Notes: generated by a model from the letters alone, not told the origin. A stretch of 64,000 bases of DNA from Phytophthora colocasiae (GCA_018806915.1 JAGKQI010000087.1:1302001-1366000), one strand, 5' to 3'. Positions 8,997 through 19,672 are shown, counted from the first letter of the stretch. Numbers and translations: made by a program.

Positions 8997-10870
8997 GATG
9001 CTCAGTTTGGAGAAAGTTCCGCACTGACGAATTATGACCAGGAGGGGCGGTTGACACGTTGCTAATTACGATTTTTCGAGTGGATATGGACGTCACGCTG
9101 TGATGTGATTGGATGTATACTGGGTTGTGGGAGAAAGGGAGATGTGGGACGAGGTTATGTCCCGTGCGACAATGATGGATCTGTGGAAGAAATATATATA
9201 TAACCTTCACCTGTACTGCAAAGGGGCCCAAGAGATCAGAAGTGTTCCTCGGAAAAGTGCACAAAACTCCGAGAGACAATAACACTCAGTCTGATCACCG
9301 GACTTTCCCCGACGATGAGTGCCTGAAGGTTGGCAGAAAGTCTCTCAGAAGAATGTATCTCTGAGAGACCTCATCCCGTTGCCGTCCTGTGTGACGATGA
9401 TGGTTCAAGGAATACAGTTATACCCGCAAGATACCAAGTATCGCGCACCGGACGTAGCGCACCCCGCGCATATCCCAACTGGACTTCGTGCGTTGTAGCA
9501 TACGTGCTCTGCACCCTGAAAACACTCATGGATTTCTGGTATCACGCATGGAAACTTTGATATCACACCATGAAGTCTGACGTACATGAAGTCCGACGTT
9601 CATGAAGTCCGACGTACATGGAGTCTGACGTACATGAGTCTGATGAACATGATTCTGGTAAACAAGTCTGATGTGTCCGGCTTATACAAGCAATATTCCA
9701 GACATTTACCAGTTTCCGATGAACAGACTCCGACGTACAAGACTCCGATGATCAGACCTAAGTGTCACGACTCTGGTATTACGACTTGATTCCGGAGTAC
9801 ATGGTTCCGATGAACATGTCTCCGACGCACATGATTCCAGACCCTGATGAACAGGATACCAGACTCTGACATTCTGAAGTCCACCCCATACTGAAACCAA
9901 GTGTACCCAACACGACCTCACGCAATCAAGTGAAACGCAACCCGCTCATCCCTGTAATGACATCATTAAGTGTCGACTCGACAAGATCTGCAGCATCGAC
10001 TACCATAGTGAGCCCAAGTGAAAGTGCCTGAGTTATACTGAGACCAAGTGTATATGAGAATATGGAAGACAGAAGACAGAGAGATACGAGATAGATAACC
10101 AGAGTTCAATTTAATCGGTACCTGAGTTAAATTTGCGTTACAAACCCCAAGGTCTATTCGCTCGGTTCTTTGGAAAGTGTAAGGCCACGACAAAGCTTTG
10201 AGTCGTGTGATCTCTCACCTATCAAGCCCCTTTAGGTGGAGATCAGCGTAACGTAGAGACCTGAGAGGACCCACCTATTCCATTTACTAGTTGGGTCGTT
10301 TGTCTTGTCTCTAGCGGTAGCCCATTTCATATTGTACGTTTGGACAGGTTTTGGGAGCTAGACAGTCGCTCTCAAGACGCTCGTTAGACTGTTATATAAC
10401 TGATAGTGTATTGGTTTATTTTCAATCTCTATATTATAGGATGGTGCGCGAAAGTTACGGGATTACCAGACAGACCAGGTGTCTGGTGAACACTTCCCTA
10501 GTTGACCTGGAGAACTAGCCCACTGCTCAAGGGCCAGGAAAGAATAAGAGCAGCTACATATTTGTATATCGGAACTCTATATTGCGGAAGTCTAGTGACA
10601 GGACTTCCCATTGTATTAATTTCTCTTTTGCTTTCAGAAATCTCTGGTGTACACAAGTGTTCACCGGAAAACGTTCGACTCCCAAGCGCTCCTGTGAGGA
10701 TCAGAAGGACATCCGACGGTCTACGCAAGGAACCCTCACTCTCATCAACACTCTCACGACCCCGGCGAGGGTCTCATTACCAAGACAAGGAACCTACGAG
10801 GACAGCACAAGGTAACACACGCCCACCTTGCTGTGCGACTCTGGTATTACTACCGGTAGTCACACTTCCA
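8997..10870. other. Intergenic, LTR-like and repetitive, no gene supported
   Basis: Contains the TATA-like run upstream of the gag-like gene, the 16-18 bp degenerate repeat tract at 9568-9850, and a recurrence of CGACTCTGGTATTAC at about 9768 and 10835. It is probably decayed retroelement terminal and leader sequence, but I could not set LTR ends. Open frames at 10498-10900 lack ATG starts and domain features. Confidence 0.35.
9568..9850 (+). repeat. Degenerate 16-18 bp tandem repeats
   Basis: Successive units of the form CATGAAGTCCGACGTA, with substitutions at several positions. They are tight at 9568-9670 and looser to about 9850, where motifs such as ACATGGTTCCGATGA recur. Confidence 0.6.
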
Positions 10871-10879
10871 GGTTCACTG

Positions 10880-12723
10880 TACGCCCCTGCACCGCGGTAA
10901 AAGTTGCACCGACTTCGCGACATATTGAATCGATTTGCACCAACCAAGACGGTTTGTTCGAACAGTTCCAACGTGATAATGGCCCAAACACAGCAACTTC
11001 AACGAGAGAGCAACAGACGAATAAAAGTTGTCCGTAACGATCAAACGTTTAGGTGGCTGTCCTTGGAGGACCTTCGTAATATTTCGCACCACAGCAGCAG
11101 GTCCAACGTTTTTCTTAGCAACCTTTTCTTTTCCGCAATACACTTCGATCCTGTACGACAACACAAAGCTTCGTCAGACAAACACGTAGCAGAACAAAGA
11201 CATAAATAATCATATCTTACCGAGCGCAATACGCTGTCTGTGAACAGCACGCCATATAGAATTTTGTCCCCCATTTGTTGGGTTTCTCTTTGTTGTACAC
11301 TCTTAGCGGGTTGAAGCGGCTCTTGTTTGGCATCATGCCCTCATCAAAGGAAATGCATTTACCTAAACGGTATCCTCGGCGAAATGTTGTCTCGACAGTC
11401 TGCAAAATGGGGCGAATTTTCCATGCCTTATCGTGCAGCGCATTTGAAGTCTCATTGTTGTTAAAATGAATGAAGCGTGTGATCTCTTCGTACCGGGCGC
11501 GCTTCATATAACGGCCCCAGGTGCCACGCGGAAGGGAGCCATCTTCGTTGGATGACCAATGCTTTGCGACCCCATCGCGCATCGGGCAAAGTGTCCGGCT
11601 AACTAGTAAACCGATCAGACGGCAAAACTCATGAGGCTGGAAGCGCTTGTAACACTTTAGCTTGGCTGTTATAGTCTCCAAAGTCGGAACGGAAATATTA
11701 GGACCTTTTGTTGCGCACGCAGCATACGTCTTCGTTTGTCCTCTGCCATCGCTGGAATACTCTGCATACGATATCGGTTGGATTCATCAGCCACCAATAA
11801 CCACATTTGCTTCGGGAGAAAGTAGAAAAATAACCCGAGTGGTGAGTCTGCAAAGGCGACTGCAGACTGTGTTGGGCCCCATGGACCATTGTAAAAATCG
11901 TCAGCAGCATCTACTGCTAATTGACCTGCAACATATAAAAACTAGTGAGTTCACCAAACATATTAACTGCGAATGTTGCAGCAAGCATACCTGAGTGCTC
12001 CGAGTCGTACACCTCCCACCCTGAAGCGGCGATAGCTCTTAGATCATCGTCTGGGATATCAAAAGCGCTTATACTCTCATCTTCTTCTTCGCTGTCGGCC
12101 GAGTCAACGTCGTCAACATAGCTCCACTGTTCCGTCTCAGCATCTGAATCACTACCTGACTGCTCTTCTGAGCCATAGCCAACATCAATGGCCTCAGCAC
12201 TTAAATTGATATCATCGTCCGACACTGGATGCAACATCGGTACAGCACGCATCGTCTCAATGAAACTATCCTGGTCGTACGGGGCCAGCTCATCAACGCA
12301 TATTGATTTGTTTGATCCACTATGTTCTTCGGGTTCTGCAACAAGGAGTGACTGCGGAGCCGTCTTTCTTTTGCGTGTTGCCTGACTTGCCTGCGCCAGT
12401 GCGTCTCGAACTGAAGACACCTTTCTGCGTGTGGATGTCAAAACTGGTGATGACGCCGCTACAACCGTCACGGTCTTAGTCTCCTCCACCCGTGTCGTCG
12501 CATTACCCGCCTCAACGCTGCGTTTACTCGATCGTGTCACTACCGAAAGAGGCACAGTTGCTTTCGTCTGCACTGCCTTTTTTGTTGACGCCCTCGCCTG
12601 TGACGCAGCTGCAGCTGGTCGCGATGGCGGCTCCTCCGGAGTAGCTATTGCCGGGCGTTTCGCAGACGTTGGTGTCTCCTCTGCAGATCGCGCCGCTACT
12701 GCTGGCTGTGGCGCTTGCCTCAT
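10880..12723 (-). pseudogene. piggyBac-family transposase, intron-containing, frameshifted and C-truncated
   Basis: Exon 1 (12723-11991; ATG at 12723) encodes a basic/Pro-rich then acidic N-terminus. A 65-nt GT-AG intron (11926-11990) joins it to exon 2 (11925-11221), which reads FFYFLPKQMW, then ADESNRY, then QPHEFCRLIGLL, and ISFDEGMMPNKSRF with KPNKWGTKFY. A second GT-AG intron (11151-11220, 70 nt) joins it to exon 3, with RLIVTDNFYSS and GTVRTNRLGWC. These are piggyBac (DDE_Tnp_1_7) signatures, including two of the catalytic Asp blocks. Exon 2 carries a one-base frame error in an A-run (T-run 11706-11709 on plus). Coding decays at about 10880, so the third catalytic Asp and C-terminal Cys-rich domain are missing. 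Confidence 0.85.
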
Positions 12724-12928
12724 GCTTGTTAGTGGCGGAGGGGGCGCTTCCTCAAAATCCCTCGTGGTTTTTATATTTGTTTTTTTTGTTGTTGAATTGA
12801 AGCACCTAACCACAGTTTAGTATGCCGTACACTTTCTTATATGCGGTTTAAACGGCTTGATGCAAAGCTCTCGGAGCATTAATCAAGACAGAAAGGGAAA
12901 TTTTACTTATTCTGTACAATACAGAATA

Positions 12929-12946
12929 CGGGGTTGGAAGGGTTAA
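12929..12946 (-). repeat. piggyBac-type terminal sequence and TTAA target
   Basis: Read on the minus strand this is TTAACCCTTCCAACCCCG, i.e. TTAA followed by CCCTT, the form of a piggyBac end. It lies about 205 bp upstream of the transposase ATG. I found no matching end beyond the truncated 3' side near 10.9 kb. Confidence 0.6.
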
Positions 12947-14057
12947 GCGAGCGTAGCACAGCTGTCATCACAGCCCGGATGTCCACCCTTGCGTCTGTTG
13001 CCGCGCCGTTATCGCCACCATCGCTGCCACCAACGTAATCGCCGCCGTGCTGCCACATTACTGCTTGTCACTGGACGTTTTCATGGCCAAAAACCAGAGG
13101 TCGCGGCCAGGGCGCAGCTGATGCAGCCAAGAAGGCAACTGCTATCGAGACGAAGAAAAGAAGCTTGGCCCAGAATCTGGAGGTAACCACGCGGAGCTGA
13201 CGCACCTAGATGTGTTGGACGGACAAGAGCGCACGGGCCCGCTGCGAAAATGAATCGTCCACTGCCATTTACGAATTTGCTCGGTTGACGTCTTTCAAGT
13301 GGGGATTGCATGGCGGACATGACCTGCAGTGGTCCCAGCCGCCTGAAACGCGCGGCATCCAGCTGTACGGGGGAGCCGGCCGTCGAGCGGGAAGCGAGGT
13401 CGAATTCGAAGCGACGGAAGCGTATCAAACACGTCCACAGCGACGATCTTTTGGCCACATTACTGTGGCGTAGTCCACACAAAATTAAACCGACGCGCAG
13501 ATGTTGATGTGTAGATGTGTAGTCCACACCAAAATACCGGTATTCTTACAAAAACTCGGGTAGTAACGAGTGCGAATTACGAATCCGACAAATGCTACAA
13601 GAATACCAAGACTTTATAGCCCTATCGTCACAGACAACAGAACAATCGGTAAAAGAGCCCCTAGCGATTTCAGAAGTGTAACATGTGCACAGTCCTTGTC
13701 TGCCTACGATTTAAGCGTAATACATGAGGCACGTTATCCATTCGCAATGTGTACTACATGTATATGTACAGTACAATAAAAGCAGCGGTGGGAGTGTTGC
13801 CGGCTACCTACCGCATTGTACCAGACGAGTCGTCTTAGACGACGCGTCTGCTGCTGTTGCGACGGCAACGACGTGCAGAGAGCGACCTACCGACATCTAC
13901 ATGGACAGCGTCAACATCGGGCTGCATAGACAACTGTATTTGTGCCGCGTCAACAGTGGCCTTCATCAACAAGCACCAATAGTTGGTGCTGGGGGGGCTG
14001 GAGCGTACTGAGGCAAGTAGAACTAGGAGATAAGCTCGAGGAACTGCTTGCTTTAAT
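12947..14057. other. Intergenic, no gene supported
   Basis: Open frames occur on both strands around 13081-13527 but overlap each other, show no signal peptide or domain, and none is clearly favoured. I leave it unannotated. Confidence 0.35.
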
Positions 14058-14125
14058 AAACTCACTTCGCAACTTACTCTGAAGCGCGCAAACGTCATAT
14101 TTTGCAAACTCACTTCACAATTTAC
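14058..14125 (+). promoter_or_regulatory. Duplicated oomycete initiator/flanking element
   Basis: AACTCACTTCGCAACTTAC (14059-14077) is nearly repeated as AACTCACTTCACAATTTAC (14107-14125). Each contains a TCACTTC initiator-like heptamer followed by a CAAYTT block. The second is 47 bp before the ATG of the effector gene at 14172. The paralogue at 18654 has a single copy. Confidence 0.65.
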
Positions 14126-14171
14126 ACACCCAAGCACAAGCTCTCACCGTACGATTCTCCAAGGCAATACC

Positions 14172-14702
14172 ATGCGACTGATCTACATCGTGTTTGTGGC
14201 TACGACCGCTATCTTGGCATGCTGCGATGGATCTTCCGCCATGAGTGATTCCAAGCGTCTTGCAGTGCCTCAGAGTCATGTGCAGACGCAGCTCATCAAC
14301 AACCGGTCCCTTAGGGTCCACCAAGAAGCTGTCGATGAAGAAGACAGCGAGGAGAGGGCCGCACCCCAACTTACAAAGTCGCTTTCGGAGAAGTTTCTCA
14401 AAAAGGCGGCCGAAAAAGTTTCGTCGCAACTGACGAGGAGCAAGTCACTAAATGAGCTCTCGAAACTTGACGATGCCTATTACATCAAGGCTCTTAAAGG
14501 AGTCAAGAAATCCTTAGACCACCGCAACGATGACATGTATCGGCGCATTGAGAAGATGGGTTATAACCCAGATGGAATGCTGATAAGGATGAAGGAACTG
14601 GACGGTGACAAAATCAACCAGGACTTTATAGTACTTCTGGTAAAGTACAAAGACTACTGGATGGCGAAGTACCCCACCTGGACTAGCAAGCTAGCGATTT
14701 AG
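14172..14702 (+). CDS. Secreted RxLR-dEER effector, intact (176 aa)
   Basis: The ATG opens a signal peptide (MRLIYIVFVATTAILACCDG) with cleavage expected near residue 23. RSLR occupies residues 45-48, the same position as in the paralogue at 3963, and an acidic stretch ends in SEER at 59-62. The C-terminal domain contains SKSLNELSKLDDAYYIKAL and finishes in YKDYWMAKYPTWTSKL, a pattern conserved in all three family copies. It is predicted to be secreted and translocated into host plant cells; no host target can be inferred. The single uninterrupted frame, good start context and tandem core-promoter elements argue that it is expressed. Confidence 0.92.
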   Translation: MRLIYIVFVATTAILACCDGSSAMSDSKRLAVPQSHVQTQLINNRSLRVHQEAVDEEDSEERAAPQLTKSLSEKFLKKAAEKVSSQLTRSKSLNELSKLDDAYYIKALKGVKKSLDHRNDDMYRRIEKMGYNPDGMLIRMKELDGDKINQDFIVLLVKYKDYWMAKYPTWTSKLAI

Positions 14703-14804
14703 ACAATGCTATCAAGTTGCCAAAAGTAAAACGGACGAATGCAGAGGTTAGTTTTAAGCCTAAAAACTCGTTACTACCGGTACGTCTATTGAAGCACCTA
14801 ATCG

Positions 14805-15272
14805 TTAGACAAGATCCTGGACTACAGCTGCTGCTCTAATGCGGAAGTTTGTGAGGTTCGGATTGGTCGGGAACACGATACCATCCAACGGTTGTCCGTC
14901 CACCGCGTTCACGTGTTGGATGTCTCCTGCCACGACGGACACGACCTCGTCGAAGCGAGCGAGATCGTCCATGGATTGCAGAAACTCCTGCAGTTGGACA
15001 CACGTTCTCTCTCGACTGGTCCAGTCCCAGTTCCGGCGTTGTAATGGATGTGGCTCCACTGCCATCTCTGAACACCGAGGGCCTCCGAAATGAGCTTTCG
15101 ACAATTGGGTCCAGAGTGCGTCATCCTTCAGATACAGTTGCAACTCGGGTGATGCCTGGATGAACTGCAACAGAGCGTCGAATGTGGGGAGGTCCAAGTA
15201 GAAGAGAATGGAGTGCACGACACTCTCCACCGACCAGATATCCTGTCCTGCTGTCGTTTGGAGGACCATCAT
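14805..15272 (-). pseudogene. F-box-like/macro-domain gene, truncated in the macro domain
   Basis: 155 codons from an ATG pair (15272/15269). The N-terminus has SVESVVHSILFYLDLPTFDA and LKDDALWTQLSKAHFGG, an F-box-like pattern shared with the full-length paralogue at 25573-26535. It then enters the macro domain (VVAGDIQHVNAVDGQPLDGI, then FPTN) and ends after about 40 macro residues at RAAAVV, where the paralogue continues into FRRAG. The catalytic/ADP-ribose-binding remainder is absent, so either the gene has a 3' deletion or it makes only an F-box-like adaptor lacking its reader domain. Confidence 0.7.
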
Positions 15273-15411
15273 GAAGTGTTTAAGGACGAGCAAAAATGAA
15301 GTTGTTGTGAGTCGAAATGAAATTGTTGTGTAAAAGTGATTTGGGTTCACTAATCCAATACACTCTGGTGTCCTCGATAGACAAACCTCAGAGTTGGACC
15401 CTTACTGCAGC

Positions 15412-15890
15412 AGTGTAACAGCCACAACAAAGAGCATAGCAGTAAGTGATGTGACGGCCTGTGCACCGGAGGTTGTGGTCACTACGACGCTGGGGTGCCA
15501 GCATCTCCACCATCGACACTTGCACTGGTACTGGTACTAGTGTTGGACTTCGTGTCATCGTCGTTTCCGGTTGTTGGGCTTCACTTTCCGTGGTAGCGGT
15601 CGGTGCATCTGTCGTTGCGGTCTCAGTTATTGCTGTCATTCGAACTTGAAGGGGCCGCCGTAGTCGCACTTTATGACACTGGGTGCAGCTGTCGTGGTGC
15701 TCGGAGCCGTCGTGGTCTCGGAGGTTGACGTCTCCAGACGCCTCCGTTGGCGAGGTAGGTGACCCAGCTGGCACGGAGAGTTTGGACGGCAGTGGCGACC
15801 TGTAGTGCACGGTGCGGCATGAGCGCGGCCTTGGAATGCTAGAGCGGAGGAGGTTGCGAGGAGGAGGAGGGAGGAGCGAGTGTAGATCAT
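15412..15890 (-). pseudogene. Thr-rich secreted protein with GPI-type tail, frameshifted
   Basis: From the ATG at 15890 a signal peptide reads MIYTRSSLLLLATSSALAFQ, followed by a Thr/Pro-rich stretch (SETTTAPSTTTAAPS) and a stop near 15636. In a different frame the same strand continues as a Thr/Ser-rich linker and ends SLTAMLFVVAVTLLQ-stop at 15412, a typical C-terminal hydrophobic GPI-attachment signal. At least one frameshift lies between them. A second copy, with the same linker and tail, is split by the Copia element at 19827-25129. This was probably a wall-associated surface protein; I do not recognise its N-terminal domain. Confidence 0.5.
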
Positions 15891-16431
15891 ACTTGTAGTG
15901 GTGGTGGAGGTTGAGTTGAGACTACGGGGTTGATGGTAGCTAGTGCCGTTGAAGTGGTAAAATGAGTTGTGATTGAAACTTGGTTGGTACTGAAGGATAT
16001 CCTGGCGTCGGAATGTGCCATACGTTTTGATCACTTGCAGGGTGTCGGTGGTGTCCAGCGGTAGTCGAAGGCTTTAGGTACATGTACGACAAATCTTCAC
16101 ACTGGCAGATTCTTTGTTGATTCATGGCATGAATTTCATTGCAACACGAGATTGCGCTCATGAACACCGGTGCAGAGGCTCGAGATTTGCAGTGACAACG
16201 TGAGCACTTGACTTTAGAGTTGCAATGTCATTCGCACATCTTTCCGTGTTGTTGATCGGGTTCGCTCCAGTGAGATGGATACTTTATGTGCGGAGCTCGC
16301 GGACACGCATACTGTATGTGTAGTCTGGTAGAACGAGTCTCTCAACGCTTGCGAACCCCAACAGCGAACAAAGAGCGTTGGACCGGCCAAGTCATCACTG
16401 ATGACTTATCATTGCCAGGAGCTCGGAGCAA
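15891..16431. other. Intergenic, no gene supported
   Basis: No domain-bearing frame. It precedes the palindrome pair at 16432-16515. Confidence 0.4.
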
Positions 16432-16515
16432 TGTGACTTGGGCATCAACATTCCTACATAATATGTAGGAATGTTGATGCCCAAGTCACACAGATACATA
16501 TTATGTATCTGTGTG
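16432..16515. repeat. Two abutting perfect palindromes
   Basis: The first has 29-bp arms (16432-16460 and 16462-16490) around one spacer base. The second has 14-bp arms (16487-16500 and 16502-16515) around one spacer base, and its left arm overlaps the end of the first. All arms match perfectly on reading. Confidence 0.9.
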
Positions 16516-16757
16516 TGGGCCACACGAGCATCATCATCATCGAGCAATTTCTAACGAACAGGAAGGAAGGAAATTGATTAACTGGTTACTTGGCTTGACT
16601 ATTGAATTCTGAAGGTTTTGTGATTGTGAATTGTTTGAATGGGATATTGCTAATCATTTCTTACCCTCAATCATCTGGAAAGTAAGGGACTCGAATCATA
16701 GCTTCGTGCTTGGCTCATTAACTTCAACTTGTAGATTCAGCTTAGATTCGACTCGAC

Positions 16758-17767
16758 ATGATGTCTCGATCCTCGTCCTCCGCGAGAGCGGAGGACGAGT
16801 GGAAGGCGTGACTCGCTCCATCCTGTTTTATCTGGATTTGCCCAGTTTTGACGCCATTTTATTCGCGTTCCAATCGACGGATATCTGCAGGACAGTTCTC
16901 TATGTTGTTGATGCTCGAGACTTGGAGCTACAGTTCCTCACACTCCCGACTAAAGACCGAGGCTGGAACTGGACAAGCAAGGAATGCACCTGTATAGAGC
17001 TATAGGAATTCCTACAGCTGAGAGATGAGCGAATGCAGCTACAGGATTCCTAATGTTGACAGACGACCAAACCCTGCTACAGTCGAGAGACGAAAGATCG
17101 GAGCTACACTCGACAGACGAACGAACGCAGTTCGATGAGACTGTCACGATCCTGGAAGGAGACATCGGACACATCCACGACATCGATGGACACCCGTTAG
17201 ACGGCATCGCGTTCCCTAGCAACTCACATCTGACCAACCACTACTTTGGTGCAGCTCAAGCGGTGTTCCGTCGAGGAGGTCGAGGTCTGACGGATCATTG
17301 TGAATGATCCTTCGTTTCGAGGTCGTCGACCCACAGGAGCTGCGGTGGCTACACCGGCATTTGATGCGGGAGTGAGGACGTTGGTCCACTGTGTTGGCCC
17401 GAGAATTACGATGTCGAACTGCTTCGAACTGCTCGCGACGACGTATGAGAACGCGATGAGCACCATTTTGCATGAGGGGTTGACGTGTCGCTTGCATCGA
17501 TCTCAACGGGGAACATGGGAGTACCTGGGGAAGGAGCTCAAGTGGCTCTGCGTACGATTCAGAAGTTCCTACGAGCGAACCATTGGGTTGGGAGGTTGGT
17601 CATCGTGTGAGCCGGTGCTGAAAGCTTTCAAGAAACAGAAGCAACTTTTGCTGGAACATTTTAACGAGACATTGGACCTGGCTGCGATCCAAAATGGGTA
17701 CACAGATGCTCTTGATCGGAATCTTAGACGAGTGCCAGTTGAACGGACGTTCTTTCGAGAGCAATAG
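16758..17767 (+). pseudogene. F-box-like/macro-domain gene, multiply broken
   Basis: Family segments appear in order but in different frames. EGVTRSILFYLDLPSFDA and WNWTSKECTCIEL are F-box-like region remnants (to about 17005). EGDIGHIHDIDGHPLDGI, FPSN and AVFRRGGRGL are from the first half of the macro domain (17140-17307). FDAGVRTLVHCVGP and CFELLATTYENAM are from the second half (17360-17470). The expected STGNLGVP loop is lost to a frameshift, and stops occur near 16800, 17005 and 17307. A repetitive insertion around 17010-17130 replaces the inter-domain linker. It is a non-functional paralogue of the gene at 25573-26535. Confidence 0.75.
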
Positions 17768-18005
17768 CTTTGATTTGTTCTTGTCCACGGTGCAAAACGG
17801 TAAATCAAAACGTATAATACCAATTGTAATTCAGAATTCAGGAAGATATCTTGCTATGAAGGATTGGTTTCAGCTATCGCTATGCTTTTATCCTGAAATA
17901 TTCAGGTAGGCACTGCCTACCCGTGCAAAATCTTGCCGTTGTTCACAGGTAGCGACAAGAAAAATAACATAAGCAAGCTTTGTCTATGGAACTGACAATA
18001 GTGGG

Positions 18006-18178
18006 TTAACCCTTAATTACTGCATAAACACACAGTGCAGCGTAATCCATGACGTTCGACGGAGCGTAATTCACAATGAGTCGATGTATCGGCGTAGGTA
18101 GGGATACGAATCTCAAAGCCAAACGCGCGCTAGCATCGGCTTGGATCTACTGGGCATTTCAGTAGCATAAGGCCTTAA
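18006..18178. mobile_element. Possible piggyBac-type MITE with TTAA duplication
   Basis: TTAA at 18006-18009 and 18175-18178 flank 165 bp with no coding. The left end begins CCCTTAATTACTG. The right end, read in reverse complement, begins GGCCTTATGCTACTG, an imperfect match. TTAA plus a CCCTT-like end is the piggyBac form, and a related transposase relic lies at 10.9-12.9 kb. The imperfect inverted match keeps confidence moderate. Confidence 0.4.
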
Positions 18179-18594
18179 CCCCCTCCCGCCTTCCAAAAAA
18201 AAAATCGGGCTCTAAGTTAACACTGGCGGACCAGGAGTCCTCGGTGAAAGTCCTGGAGGAGGGCATCCCATCACAAGAGGAATCGTACAGAAATCAGGCA
18301 CGTACATGTATTACGCGGTTAAACGGTATTATGATTTCCTATGCCAGTACAGAACCCCCTGCCTAAAACGTGCACCTCTTTACTTGAATATCCCATCTTG
18401 CATCAGACGTTGTTTAATTCCATTATCTTCTGCATTTCACTCTAAAATTGTATATGAAATACTACCGCATTTATTCTGTACTGTATACCTATTTTACCTG
18501 GTTGCTACACACTAGGCTTAGCACGTTCCTTCATTTCGAGTCTCCGGGTTAATATAAACGATGTCAGCTTCCCACTGCGGTTTTATTTTTTGCA
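18179..18594. other. Intergenic upstream of the third RxLR copy
   Basis: No gene. The last 60 bp (GTCTCCGGGT...CTTCCCACTGCGG) resemble the region upstream of the RxLR gene at 3963, indicating promoter-region homology. Confidence 0.4.
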
Positions 18595-18613
18595 AGCTCA
18601 CTTCGCAACTTAC
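18595..18613 (+). promoter_or_regulatory. Oomycete core-promoter element of the third RxLR copy
   Basis: AGCTCACTTCGCAACTTAC, nearly identical to the upstream copy of the doubled element at 14059-14077, about 41 bp before the ATG at 18654. Confidence 0.6.
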
Positions 18614-18653
18614 ATACCAAGGCTCAAGCTACCAGATTTTCCAGCACAATATT

Positions 18654-19218
18654 ATGCGACTGACCTACATCGTGCTCATGGCTACAGCCACCATTTTGTC
18701 TTGCTGTAATGGAGTTTCTACCAAGAGTGATTCCAAGCGTCTCGCAGTGCCTCAGAGTCGTGTGCAGACCCAGGTCGTCAACAACCGGTTCTTGAGAGTC
18801 CTCCGAGAAGTTCCCGATGAAGAAGGGGGGGAGAAGAAGAAGAAGGTGGGAGGGAAGGAAGAGGAAGAAGAGAGGCGCACCTCAACTCGCTAAGTCGCTG
18901 TCGGACAAGTTTCTCGCAAAAGCGGCTGAAAAAGTCTCGTCGAAGTTGACGAGGAGCAAGTCACTGAATGAGTTCTCGAAACTTGACGATGCCTATTACA
19001 TCAAGGCTCTTAAAGGAATCAAGAAAGCTATAAACCAGCGCGGCGATGGCGCGTATCTGCACATTGAGAAAAAGATGGGTTTGGACCCAGATGGAATGTC
19101 GCTGATGATGAAAAATATGGACAACCTTACCACCTTCGAGAAAAAAGTACTCCACGATGCGTACATAAAATACTGGGTGGCAAAATACCCCGACTGGACT
19201 AGCAAATTAGCGAAGTAG
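18654..19218 (+). pseudogene. RxLR-dEER effector with frameshift after the dEER region
   Basis: The ATG opens a signal peptide (MRLTYIVLMATATILSCCNG). RFLR is at residues 45-48, as in both paralogues. A polypurine expansion at about 18820-18880 encodes Glu/Gly/Lys-rich low complexity, and the frame ends at 18893 after 79 codons. The family C-terminal domain (AKSLSDKFLAKAAEKVSS, then LDDAYYIKALKG, ending YPDWTSKLAK) is intact in another frame to 19218. The N-terminal targeting half and effector half are therefore uncoupled. A secondary ATG at 18817 opens the second frame but gives no signal peptide. A base-calling error in the G/A-run is possible. Confidence 0.85.
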
Positions 19219-19510
19219 GCATCGCTTCTACGGTAGAAGTTCTACCTAGGCGCCAACTTTGAAAGCTGCACCAAAGTAGTTTTAAGCGACGAAAAGGTAT
19301 TGCCAAATCTACTCGTTGTTACCATTCTTTTCGTGGAAGCTAAGTGTGCTTTTGTGATCTCGTTAGTGCACTACATGTGTGCTAAGACCTTTATGTACTA
19401 ATAAACTAGCATTGCAGAAGTACTCAGAAAGTTGGTGGCAGACTAGCTCCGCCTACGTGAGTACTTCTGACTGAGCACAGCCCATTTAAGATAAATTATC
19501 TCCTGTCCCC

Positions 19511-19672
19511 AGTTTAAATACTCGTTAGTCCCAATTGCCAATTATGAGACGTCAACCTCCGAGTCCACGACAGCGCCCAGTGTCACCACACAGTTTAAAT
19601 ACTCGTTAGTCCCAATTGCCAATTATGAGACGTCAACCTCCGAGTCCACGACAGGGCCCAGTGTCACCACAG
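19511..19672 (+). repeat. 81-bp tandem duplication
   Basis: 19511-19591 and 19592-19672 are near-identical, starting AGTTTAAATACTCGTTAG, with about two differences. The duplicated unit holds the start of the Thr-rich coding region of the split GPI-type gene copy. Confidence 0.85.

Noticed and set aside
10498..10900. 132-codon plus-strand ORF
   Set aside because: Non-ATG start within LTR-like repetitive sequence; no motif.
11700..11712. Programmed -1 frameshift in the piggyBac relic
   Set aside because: A single A lost from an A-run in an otherwise truncated transposase is explained by decay; no slippery-site plus structure was evident.
13081..13527. 148-codon minus-strand ORF
   Set aside because: No signal peptide, domain or promoter element, and competing frames on the opposite strand; not enough support.
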